7,072 bases of DNA from Pseudobdellovibrionaceae bacterium (GTDB taxonomy: Bacteria > Bdellovibrionota > Bdellovibrionia > Bdellovibrionales > UBA1609), in contig JAPORL010000083.1 of NCBI GenBank assembly GCA_026712605.1, positions 1-7,072 on the forward strand. Reading direction: 5' to 3'. This document shows positions 1 to 6,495 of the stretch, piece by piece; the first letter of the stretch is position 1, and each line of letters opens with the position of its first letter. Both the position numbers and the translations under genes were made by a program. Below the pieces are notes generated by a model, which had not been told where the DNA came from, ran no database searches, and worked only from the letters and a program-made list of their open reading frames with translations.

Positions 1-242
1 CTAAAAAATAAAGCTCAGAAAATCTGAAAAAATAATGAAATAGCCTATAGAATAAAAAACAAAATAAAAAATCAAAAATAAAACAGAAGTGTTGAAATTA
101 TTTTAAATAAAAAGCTTTGAGACATTTAACTAAAATTTAAAAATAATATTTTTAAATTCTGGAACTGTTTTTATCTATAAGTCTTGCTATTTTTTATCTT
201 CTCCTTTAATTTAAAGTTTAAAAGCTGGGAGCCTTTTAAGAC
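1..242. other. AT-rich upstream region of gspI, no gene recognised
   Basis: All six frames are broken by frequent stops. The longest open stretch, on the - strand at 1-102, has no ATG and only T-rich hydrophobic codons, so I do not call it. The + strand is very A-rich over about 1-115. Position 2-4 is a TAA that could be the stop of a gene lying to the left, but nothing visible proves this. A weak sigma70-like pair, TTGCTA at 184-189 and TAATTT at 207-212 (17-bp spacer), is the best promoter candidate I can find and is not convincing. The 242-bp gap suggests that gspI starts its own transcript, or that it follows a gene at a distance. Confidence 0.5.
134..158. repeat. 25-bp perfect AT palindrome upstream of gspI
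   Basis: Positions 134-145 (AATTTAAAAATA) are exactly reverse-complementary to 147-158, with a single central A at 146. It is made only of A and T. The next base on each side no longer pairs. It could be a binding site for a dimeric regulator of the gsp operon, or the remnant of a weak hairpin after an upstream gene. A perfect 12-bp arm is longer than usual chance inverted repeats even at this base composition, but A/T-only palindromes are the easiest kind to get by chance. Confidence 0.5.
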
Positions 243-776
243 ATGATTTTTAATAAAAAAGCTTTTAGTTTAATTGAAATTCTATCTTCTATTTTATTGC
301 TGTCTAGTTTGATAGGAATTATAGTTCAGCTTTCTTATGGGAATAACAAACGAGTTAAAAAATCTCGGCAATTAAGACAAATTGCCATGCTTTTAGAACT
401 TAAAATGACAGAGCTTCAGCAAGAATTTCAAGGTGAGAATATTATTAATCTTCCTGCCACAGCTCAAGGACAGTTTGCAGACAAAGAAAATTATTTTTGG
501 TCTTATCAAACTCAGCCTCTTCAGCTTCCTGATACCGATCTTCTTTTATCTCTAATGAACTTGCCTGATAATGAATTAAACAATCAAATGCTTGAAGTTT
601 TTAAATCCGTTTTATCAGATACAGTTATAGAGTTAAAACTGACAGTTAACTATCAAATAGAAAAAGAGTTTGAATATTCTTTAAGCGCTTATTTTATCAA
701 TTACAACGAAGCCCCCGATTTTATTTTAAACTATATTAAAAATATAATGCCTCAGGGACAAGGAGCAGTTTTATGA
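243..776 (+). CDS. gspI: GspI, type II secretion minor pseudopilin
   Basis: Minor pseudopilin of the T2SS. GspI starts the pseudopilus tip complex with GspJ and GspK in the inner membrane and periplasm. The N-terminus carries a class III (prepilin) signal, KKA^FSLIE, with the +5 glutamate at residue 12 and a hydrophobic helix over about residues 8-30. The segment around residues 45-62 (AMLLELKMTELQQEF) resembles the GspI pattern in which the N-terminal helix continues into a K-M-x-E-L stretch. The residue before the predicted cleavage site is Ala7, where Gly is nearly universal. At 177 residues it is longer than enteric GspI (about 120-130). An in-frame TAA at 237-239 fixes the ATG at 243. 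The ribosome-binding site is poor (GGGAG at 227-231, 11 nt away). The stop overlaps the gspJ start by 4 bp. GspH is the alternative, but the order before gspJ and the helix motif favour GspI. Confidence 0.84.
   Translation: MIFNKKAFSLIEILSSILLLSSLIGIIVQLSYGNNKRVKKSRQLRQIAMLLELKMTELQQEFQGENIINLPATAQGQFADKENYFWSYQTQPLQLPDTDLLLSLMNLPDNELNNQMLEVFKSVLSDTVIELKLTVNYQIEKEFEYSLSAYFINYNEAPDFILNYIKNIMPQGQGAVL
761..765 (+). promoter_or_regulatory. Ribosome-binding site of gspJ
   Basis: AGGAG lies 7 nt before the gspJ ATG and inside the 3' end of gspI. This supports the ATG at 773 and translational coupling through the ATGA overlap. Confidence 0.7.
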
Positions 777-1690
777 ATTTTTCTAAAGGAATGACTTTAT
801 TAGAGATGCTACTTTCTTTAGGAATTTTTACTTTTATGTTTATTTTTATCACTCAAACTGTTAAGCAAAGTCGGAGATATGCTCAAAAAGTAAAACAAGA
901 TATTGATAAAAGAAGTTCTTTTGATTATGTGTCAGAGCTAATTAAGAAAGATTTTAATTCTGCTTCTTTTCTTTTTGATCTGAATGATAACTTTAGAAAG
1001 AACTTCCCTGTTAGAAAAAATTTAGAAGAACAGATAAATAGTTTTTCTAATCTGTCAGATGAAGAACGAGAAACAGACAAACAGCCAGAAAAATCTGTAA
1101 AAAATTTACCAGTGTTTATGAGTCCTTATTTTACTTTCACAGGAGAAGAAGATAAACTGGAGTTTGTTTCTTACTCTATAACACAATCGGTTGACAATAA
1201 CATAGAATCTTTAAATCAATGGATTCAAGTTATTTATTTTGTTGAAGCCTGTCCTTCATTAAAATCGTCTTCTTGTTTAATGCGAGCCTCTAAAAAATAT
1301 TGGAATTTGGAAGAAGAGCCACAAGAGGAAGAGAAATTAGTTCTTTTTAGAGATTTTAATTCTTTAAAGTTTTCTTATTTAAGTGGTTTAAATTTAGGAG
1401 ATTCAGAATGGGAAGATAGCTGGAAAGTAGAAAGAAGGCTTTCTTTTTTTGAATCTTCTGTAGCTTATCCCCAAGAGCTTCCTTTTCCTTTCAGAGTAAA
1501 GCTTGAAATAGAAACTAATAAAATCAATCAGACAGAGATTTTTAATGTTTCTAATCCTTATTTGCGATCTTGGAATCCTTTTTCTAAAGAGTTTTTTAAT
1601 TTTTCTAAATGGAAACCACCTAAAAAGAAACCAAAAACTAAAAAAAGATCACAAACTAAAAAAACAAGCAAAGAGATTAAGAAAAAATGA
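773..1690 (+). CDS. gspJ: GspJ, type II secretion minor pseudopilin
   Basis: Minor pseudopilin that joins GspI and GspK at the tip of the periplasmic pseudopilus. The prepilin signal is canonical: KG^MTLLEM, with cleavage after Gly6 and Glu at +5 (residue 11), followed by a hydrophobic helix to about residue 30. The C-terminal half has the GspJ-like strand LPFPFRVKLEIE (about residues 235-246). Residues 160 and 168 are cysteines that could pair in the periplasm. At 305 residues it is well above the usual 190-220. Part of the extra length is a charged insertion around residues 84-110. Part is a lysine-rich tail (about residues 280-305, KPPKKKPKTKKRSQTKK and beyond), which is unusual for a pseudopilin. 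The gene overlaps gspI and gspK by 4 bp each. The family is secure from the signal, the order and the overlap with gspK. Confidence 0.87.
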   Translation: MNFSKGMTLLEMLLSLGIFTFMFIFITQTVKQSRRYAQKVKQDIDKRSSFDYVSELIKKDFNSASFLFDLNDNFRKNFPVRKNLEEQINSFSNLSDEERETDKQPEKSVKNLPVFMSPYFTFTGEEDKLEFVSYSITQSVDNNIESLNQWIQVIYFVEACPSLKSSSCLMRASKKYWNLEEEPQEEEKLVLFRDFNSLKFSYLSGLNLGDSEWEDSWKVERRLSFFESSVAYPQELPFPFRVKLEIETNKINQTEIFNVSNPYLRSWNPFSKEFFNFSKWKPPKKKPKTKKRSQTKKTSKEIKKK

Positions 1691-2928
1691 AAACATTATA
1701 TTACAGATTAAAACAAAAAGGAGGAGCGGCTTTATTAGTTATTTTAGCGGTTTCCAGTTTAATTTTGCCTTTATTGCAGGGAGTTTGGCTAGATTCTCAA
1801 GTGGACTATCAATTTAAACGCTATCATTTGAGTAAAATGCAGGCCCGCTGGAATGCTCAATCAGGAATGGGTTTGAGTTTGTTGAGACTTTATATTTTTA
1901 AAGGAATTGAAAAATCTACTCCAAAACAGATGATATCTTTAATTCGCCCCATATTAGATCAAATTTGGCTATTTCCTTTTTCATGGCCTTTACTTGAGCT
2001 AGAAGATATGTTGGAAAGTGACAAAGACGATTTAGAAAATTTAACTAAGCTTTCTTTTTTTAAAGGATCTTACAGCTTGTTGATAAGCGCAGAAGATGGT
2101 TTGTTTGATGTTAATGATCTTTCAAGTCCTTTGCCTTTTTTAAAAGACTTTATCTATGATGGTTTATTTAATATTTTATGGAATACTATACAATTAAATG
2201 AAGATTTAAAAGAAAAATACGATCAAAAAGATATAGAAGAAATATTAAATAATTTATCCGATTGGACAGATTTGGATAATGAAAGTCAAAATGGAGGAAG
2301 TGAGACGCTTATAGAAGAAGGTAAATTTCCTCTCAACCGTTCTTTTATTTCTATAGATGAAATAAGAAAAGTTCCAAAAGTGAACCTAGAGATATTTGAA
2401 ATTTTAAAGCCTCATATTACGACTTATGGCGCTAAATCTTTAAATATAAACTATACAACAGAAGAGATTTTATTAGCTTTACAATTTCCTAATGGTTTAG
2501 CAGAGCAAATCTTATTGAGAACTCAGAGTGATTCTGAATTTTATGAGCCTTTTTTAAGCCAAGAAGATTTTTGCGGTTTTAATAGAGATCAGGGATTTGA
2601 TTGGTGTGAAGGGATAAAAACTAATTACCAGTCTTTAGATATGTTGAACTTTAATTTTCCTATATCTTTTCGGATTAAATCTAATGGCAAGTATAGAAAT
2701 CAGTTAGTAGAGCTAGAAGGCTTACTTTATGATTTATCCTCTTCGGCTCTCAACTATCAAAAAGCAGTCTATAGAGAGCAAAAAAGACAGGATAAAAAGG
2801 AGGAAATAGATAGTTTTGAAAGAAATCAAGGGGAAGATTTGCCACAGACCGAAAAAAAAGAAGGGATAAAATTTGACTACTCTTACTACAAATCTTTGGT
2901 TATAATGTTTATTAAAGAAAATCTATAG
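1687..2928 (+). CDS. gspK: GspK, type II secretion tip pseudopilin
   Basis: Large minor pseudopilin that caps the pseudopilus tip. The signal is KGG^AALLVILAVSSL with cleavage after Gly13. As is typical for GspK, the mature +5 residue is hydrophobic (Val) and not Glu. The periplasmic part shows the family landmarks in order: an Asp-Gly-containing strand AEDGLFDVND (135-144), the acidic DWTDLDNES motif (192-200) with the following GG, FISIDEIRKVP (220-230), and the NINYTTEEIL helix-hairpin motif (253-262). Cys296 and Cys307 flank a short loop and may form a disulfide. It is 413 residues against about 310-330 in enteric systems. The extra length includes a charged, mostly Lys/Glu/Asp region (about 359-396) near the C-terminus. 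Its ATG overlaps the gspJ stop (ATGA). No good Shine-Dalgarno is visible, so translation probably depends on coupling with gspJ. Confidence 0.93.
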   Translation: MKTLYYRLKQKGGAALLVILAVSSLILPLLQGVWLDSQVDYQFKRYHLSKMQARWNAQSGMGLSLLRLYIFKGIEKSTPKQMISLIRPILDQIWLFPFSWPLLELEDMLESDKDDLENLTKLSFFKGSYSLLISAEDGLFDVNDLSSPLPFLKDFIYDGLFNILWNTIQLNEDLKEKYDQKDIEEILNNLSDWTDLDNESQNGGSETLIEEGKFPLNRSFISIDEIRKVPKVNLEIFEILKPHITTYGAKSLNINYTTEEILLALQFPNGLAEQILLRTQSDSEFYEPFLSQEDFCGFNRDQGFDWCEGIKTNYQSLDMLNFNFPISFRIKSNGKYRNQLVELEGLLYDLSSSALNYQKAVYREQKRQDKKEEIDSFERNQGEDLPQTEKKEGIKFDYSYYKSLVIMFIKENL

Positions 2929-2946
2929 AGCTTATAGACAACTCTT

Positions 2947-2953
2947 GAGGTGA
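2947..2953 (+). promoter_or_regulatory. Ribosome-binding site of gspL
   Basis: GAGGTGA is a seven-base match to the anti-Shine-Dalgarno sequence and is placed just before the ATG at 2955. It is the strongest such match in the operon. It follows the only gap of more than 12 bp between the gsp genes. Confidence 0.65.
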
Positions 2954-2954
2954 C

Positions 2955-4670
2955 ATGATAGTTAGTATTGGTTTTTATATTTCAAAAGACAGTTTAAATG
3001 TAGCAGAGTTGTCTTTTTCTGATAAAGGGCCAGAAATACTTTCTGCCAATAACTTATTTTTTAAAGATCCTGAATCTGAAGAAGAAAAGCATATTCTGCT
3101 TTCTAAAGAAATAAAAAGAATTGAAGAGCAGTATAAAGGGAAAAACATACGCTTATGTTATGCTATTTCTCAAAGTTTAGTTTCTAGTTTTTTTGTAGAA
3201 TTTCCCTTTAAAGAGAAATTTAAAATTTTAAAAACACTTCCTTTTGAAGTGGAAGATAAAACTCCTTTTCAATCAGACAAGGTTTATTTTGATGCTCGTA
3301 TTTGTAGATTGTTAGATAATAAAAGTTCTGTTCTGGTCTTTGTTACTCCAGAAGAAAATATCAAAGAGTTTGTAACTTTCACCAAACCTCTAAAAAGGAA
3401 TATTCATCTATTAAGTTGTTCTTCTTCTGCTTTAGCTAATTTATTGGAGACATGGAATGTTCCTTTATCTAAAGCTCAAAACTTAAATAAGGGAGAGCTT
3501 TTTGTTTATCTTGGAGTTGAAAACAGTTTAGCTCTTTTTTATAAAGAAGGCTTTTTAAATCATGTGTTTGTATTAAATTGGGGTTGTCATGGGATTATAG
3601 AAGAAATGCAAAAGTCTTATAAACTGACAATAGAAAAAGCCTATGAGGAATTTTTTTCAAAGGCCTTTGTACTCACTCAAGTAAAAGGCTTTACAAAGGA
3701 ACAAGTTTTTTTTTCTAACCTAATAAAAAAACATATAAAAACTTTAGCTCCAGAACTGAAGCTCTTTAAAGTGTCTTTAGAAACACAGCTCAGTGAATCT
3801 TTTTCAAAAATTGTTATTTTTGGAAGAGGATCCATGATTCAAAACTTAAGTTCAGTTTTAACAGAAGAGTTAGATCTTCCTGTTTCTAAACTAAAGAAAT
3901 TTTCTCCTTTTCCTAATTTTGATCTACAGCAAAAGCCTTTATCTGATATCGCTTTAGGTTTAGCTTTAGAGGGATTAAAAAAATCACCTTATACGGGTTT
4001 AAATTTTTTACAATCCACTAAAAAAAGTTCTTTTTTTCTCTATCCAAAAAAATGGAAAAAGACGATTTTAGTTTCTCTTTTTTGTTTTGTTATTTTTTCA
4101 ATATATGCTTTTATAAGGCAGTTTGAGAGTTCTTTACTTTCGCAAAAAATAGATGAAGTCTTTAAAAGTTATGGACAAAAAATAGCTTATTTAAAACCCA
4201 GCTCAATTAGTATTGAGAGCTTAGAAAATTTTTTATCTGCAAAAAAAGAAGAAAAAGAAGATGAAAAAATTGTTAAAGAGGAGTTAGAATTCAAACAACC
4301 TATAGATTACCTTGAGCAAATTGTTCAAAAAACAGGCCCTGCAGAACAATGGGGCTTACGCTTACAATATTTAAAAATAAGAGATCGAAAAGTGGAGATG
4401 CGAGGTTTAATAGAAAAAAGCTCTTTAGAAAAATTTAAAAAACTTTTACAAAGTTTATCTTTTGAAAAAACTTTTAAGGAAACTAAAGTATCCTTAAGTG
4501 AGAAAACTTTAAATGAAATAAAAGCTGAACAAGAAATTAAGGATAAAGAAAAAATAAATTTGGAAGAGCAAATAAAGTCTTCATCAGAAGACAGCTCTGA
4601 GTCCACAGATAAGGATTTAAACAAACTGAGTTCATTTTCTTATTCACTCATTCTTAAAGAGGAGTTATAG
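2955..4670 (+). CDS. gspL: GspL, T2SS inner-membrane platform protein (PilM-like actin fold)
   Basis: Bitopic inner-membrane protein. In the T2SS its cytoplasmic domain recruits the GspE ATPase and its periplasmic domain pairs with GspM. The cytoplasmic part (1-366) shows actin/PilM-like nucleotide-fold landmarks: VSIGFYISKDSLNVAEL (3-19), ELFVYLGVENSLALFYKEG (181-199), KIVIFGRGSMIQNLSSVL (285-302) and DIALGLALEGL (331-341). One membrane helix lies at about 369-387. The periplasmic region contains a linker rich in Lys and Glu (about 428-445) and a ferredoxin-like portion (about 448-515). The ferredoxin-like portion is followed by about 45 residues of Ser/Glu/Lys-rich low complexity and a last hydrophobic strand, FSYSLILKEEL. 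It is 571 residues against about 390-400 in enteric systems. An unusual run of nine T occurs at 3706-3714 in the reading frame. Only 4 nt separate its stop from gspM. Confidence 0.93.
   Translation: MIVSIGFYISKDSLNVAELSFSDKGPEILSANNLFFKDPESEEEKHILLSKEIKRIEEQYKGKNIRLCYAISQSLVSSFFVEFPFKEKFKILKTLPFEVEDKTPFQSDKVYFDARICRLLDNKSSVLVFVTPEENIKEFVTFTKPLKRNIHLLSCSSSALANLLETWNVPLSKAQNLNKGELFVYLGVENSLALFYKEGFLNHVFVLNWGCHGIIEEMQKSYKLTIEKAYEEFFSKAFVLTQVKGFTKEQVFFSNLIKKHIKTLAPELKLFKVSLETQLSESFSKIVIFGRGSMIQNLSSVLTEELDLPVSKLKKFSPFPNFDLQQKPLSDIALGLALEGLKKSPYTGLNFLQSTKKSSFFLYPKKWKKTILVSLFCFVIFSIYAFIRQFESSLLSQKIDEVFKSYGQKIAYLKPSSISIESLENFLSAKKEEKEDEKIVKEELEFKQPIDYLEQIVQKTGPAEQWGLRLQYLKIRDRKVEMRGLIEKSSLEKFKKLLQSLSFEKTFKETKVSLSEKTLNEIKAEQEIKDKEKINLEEQIKSSSEDSSESTDKDLNKLSSFSYSLILKEEL
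4659..4664 (+). promoter_or_regulatory. Ribosome-binding site of gspM inside gspL
   Basis: GAGGAG sits in the last codons of gspL, 10 nt before the gspM ATG at 4675. It supports that start and co-translation of gspL and gspM. Confidence 0.65.
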
Positions 4671-4674
4671 GTAG

Positions 4675-5382
4675 ATGCTTAAAATATTACATGAGCTGAA
4701 AAAGCGAATCATTGATTTTTTAAAGAACTTTGAAAATCGTTTTTTAGAAAGCAATGTTTTTAATATTTTAAAGGAAAAATACCAATCTTTAAATATAAAA
4801 CGGCAAAAACTTATTAAGTATCTATTGATAGTTTTTATATTCATTTTGATAGTGTATATTCCTATTTCTAATTTGTTTTCATCTATAGGATCTTGGATGG
4901 ATTTTAAGCAAAAGTATGCTTTATCTTTAGACCTTTTGTCATTTAGGGATATACGATCTTCTTTATTTAAAGATGATAAAGCAGGTTTAAAAATGAAAGT
5001 TGAAAATATAACTAAAAAATATACAGAGGAAAGTGTTTTAGTAACAAATAAAAACTTATCTTTTCCTAAAGCTAAATCTGTTCAAAAAGTTTTATTTAGT
5101 TTTAAACTTAAGCATTTGAATATTAAGCAAGCTATTAGATTAGGCGCAGAGTTACAGACTTTGCCACAAGCTCGTTTAGCTGAGATTATTTTGTCTGAAA
5201 ATAAAAAATATATTAAACACTATGATGTTAGTTATAAATTAGTGGCTTTTATTTCTAACAGTAATGCAAATCAAGCTCCTATAGTAAAAAGGGACCCTAT
5301 TTCTTCCAGAAAAAGGGATAAAGCTAGAACTTTAGATAAAAAAGATAAAAAACCCAGAAAAAGAAAACCTTTAACAAAGTAG
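4675..5382 (+). CDS. gspM: GspM, T2SS inner-membrane platform protein
   Basis: Small bitopic protein that pairs with GspL in the T2SS assembly platform and stabilises it. The call rests on its place between gspL and gspN and on its architecture. There is a cytoplasmic N-terminus of about 45 residues and one membrane helix at about 46-64 (LIKYLLIVFIFILIVYIPI). A periplasmic domain follows, with the helix-strand pattern of GspM, LNIKQAIRLGAELQTLPQ (148-165) followed by ARLAEIILSENKK. The N-terminal cytoplasmic part is longer than in enteric GspM, where the helix starts within about 15-20 residues. The C-terminal 30 residues (about 205-235) are strongly basic (SSRKRDKARTLDKKDKKPRKR), which is odd for the periplasmic side. 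GspM is poorly conserved in sequence, so context carries much of the weight. Confidence 0.84.
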   Translation: MLKILHELKKRIIDFLKNFENRFLESNVFNILKEKYQSLNIKRQKLIKYLLIVFIFILIVYIPISNLFSSIGSWMDFKQKYALSLDLLSFRDIRSSLFKDDKAGLKMKVENITKKYTEESVLVTNKNLSFPKAKSVQKVLFSFKLKHLNIKQAIRLGAELQTLPQARLAEIILSENKKYIKHYDVSYKLVAFISNSNANQAPIVKRDPISSRKRDKARTLDKKDKKPRKRKPLTK

Positions 5383-5385
5383 GAG
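5381..5385 (+). promoter_or_regulatory. Ribosome-binding site of gspN
   Basis: AGGAG overlaps the gspM stop codon and lies 9 nt before the ATG at 5395. It supports that start and coupling of gspN to the operon. Confidence 0.7.
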
Positions 5386-5394
5386 TATAATCAC

Positions 5395-6360
5395 ATGTTT
5401 AAACTGTTAAAAAAGTTTTTTTCTATTTTAGCTAAAAACAAAAAAACTGTATTTTTGATTTGGTTTCTGGTTTTAGTTATTTTTGTTATTCGTTTTCCTT
5501 GGAACGATCTATTAGAAAAAAGCTTTAGAGACTTTCAAAAAAAATCTCCTACTGCTTTAAAAATGAAGTTTGATAAATTAAAAATGAAACTCTTTCCTCC
5601 AGGTATGGAGTTTCAAAATCTATCCTTTGTTTATCAAAATAATCCTATTTCTTTAAATTCTTTAATTGTTTCTATGGATTTAGCTAAGTGGTTAGCTTTT
5701 AAAAAAGCCTGGAAATTCAAGATTTTTAAAGGGGATTCTTATTTGCGTCTTAATTTTTATAAAAGTACAGAAGAAAGCTTTGAAGATTCAGCAGATGACA
5801 CTCCTATAGAAGCGTATTTTATTAAAGGTTTTGCTCCTTTTTTTGATTTAAGGGATTTAAAAAGTTTTACTTCAAAGACTGAGCTTTCAGGAAATATTAA
5901 ACTTCAATTTTTTTATAATGGCTCTCCACAAGATGTAGAAAATATTAAAGCTAGCTTGCAGGCTAGTGGAAAAGATATTTATTTATCTAAATTGGAATTA
6001 CAAACACCTTTAGGTCCTTTAAATTTACCAACTATAGAGTGGAGTTCTATTTCAATAGATATTGAAGTTAAAGAGTCTGAACTGCTTTTTAAAACATTAC
6101 GCTTAGGAGAATCAAAAGATGATTTTAATATGCAGATTAGGGGAAGTGGGGGTTTAGCTTTTTCATCTAGGTTTCAACCTATATTAAATTCTTATAACTT
6201 AGAATTGCAAATAGATTTAAGTAAACAACTTCCAATTAAAATATTAGATTTAATGTTTTCTAGCTATAAAGAGGATAAGGGAAGTTTTTACCGATACAGT
6301 GTTCGTTTAATGGGGCAAGGCAGTCAGGTTCCCAGAATGGAAAAACTGGAAAGTTTTTAA
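5395..6360 (+). CDS. gspN: GspN, T2SS accessory protein (delta-type)
   Basis: Membrane-anchored periplasmic protein that closes T2SS operons in Deltaproteobacteria, Bdellovibrio-like bacteria and Leptospira. Its exact role is unclear. A basic N-terminus precedes one membrane helix at about 18-32, followed by RFPWNDLLEK (33-42). The rest looks like a strand-rich periplasmic domain. FPPGMEFQNLSF (67-78) and PLGPLNLPTIEWSSISIDIE (205-224) correspond to the glycine-rich and 'inside-leaflet' repeats of this family. RLGESKDDFNMQIRGSGGL (236-254) matches the repeated GspN pattern of a strand followed by a 'G-x-G' turn. The C-terminus, FYRYSVRLMGQGSQVPRM, also fits. At 321 residues it is close to the delta-type length. 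It is the last gene of the operon. The stop is 12 bp before a large palindrome that may end transcription. Confidence 0.86.
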   Translation: MFKLLKKFFSILAKNKKTVFLIWFLVLVIFVIRFPWNDLLEKSFRDFQKKSPTALKMKFDKLKMKLFPPGMEFQNLSFVYQNNPISLNSLIVSMDLAKWLAFKKAWKFKIFKGDSYLRLNFYKSTEESFEDSADDTPIEAYFIKGFAPFFDLRDLKSFTSKTELSGNIKLQFFYNGSPQDVENIKASLQASGKDIYLSKLELQTPLGPLNLPTIEWSSISIDIEVKESELLFKTLRLGESKDDFNMQIRGSGGLAFSSRFQPILNSYNLELQIDLSKQLPIKILDLMFSSYKEDKGSFYRYSVRLMGQGSQVPRMEKLESF

Positions 6361-6375
6361 AATAAATCTGTATAT

Positions 6376-6474
6376 TTAAAATTTCATATATATAAAATGT
6401 CCAATTTCAAACATACGTTTTGCCACAAAGCGCCCTACGGACGCATTGTGTTCAAATCCGAACTCATTGAACAT
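6376..6474 (-). CDS. Possible 32-residue peptide inside the palindrome
   Basis: An ATG at 6474-6472 opens a 32-codon frame, starting MFNEFGFEHNASVG and ending MKF-stop, which spans most of the palindromic element. The codons are not the usual AT-only noise: it contains GAG, GGA, GCG, TCC, CGC and GTG. No Shine-Dalgarno is visible before the ATG. The frame stays open upstream to 6573 without another ATG. It may be a real small gene, a decayed coding fragment carried by the element, or a by-product of the repeat's base composition. I consider expression unlikely but the openness notable. Confidence 0.2.
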   Translation of the reverse strand: MFNEFGFEHNASVGRFVAKRMFEIGHFIYMKF

Positions 6475-6495
6475 CCTATATCTATGAAATTTTAA
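6397..6495 (+). CDS. Possible 32-residue peptide on the opposite strand of the palindrome
   Basis: An ATG at 6397 opens a 32-codon frame, starting MSNFKHTFCHKAPYGRIV and ending MKF-stop. It is the exact mirror of the - strand frame: start and stop are placed symmetrically about the palindrome centre, and both end in MKF. No ribosome-binding site is visible. At most one of the two frames is likely to be used, and possibly neither. It is recorded because it shows that the element is open on both strands. Confidence 0.12.
   Translation: MSNFKHTFCHKAPYGRIVFKSELIEHPISMKF

Noticed and set aside
15..27. Small hairpin TCAGA-AAA-TCTGA as a terminator
   Set aside because: Only 5 bp, with no T run on the + strand. 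On the - strand there is no gene for it to end.
1..102. 33-codon hydrophobic - strand open frame ending at the left edge
   Set aside because: It has no ATG or ribosome-binding site. The hydrophobic residues simply reflect T-rich codons.
1545..1817. 90-codon + strand open frame across the gspJ/gspK junction
   Set aside because: It overlaps two well-supported genes in another frame, resembles nothing, and arises from the A-rich tail of gspJ and the signal region of gspK.
4325..4624. 99-codon - strand open frame opposite gspL
   Set aside because: It is antisense to the low-complexity end of gspL. Its Ser/Phe/Lys-rich product is what the complement of Lys/Glu/Ser codons gives.
6412..6465. tRNA or tRNA-like gene, suggested by GTTCAAATCC (a T-loop-like motif)
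   Set aside because: The bases around the motif do not form a T stem, and no acceptor, D or anticodon arms of the right size are present.
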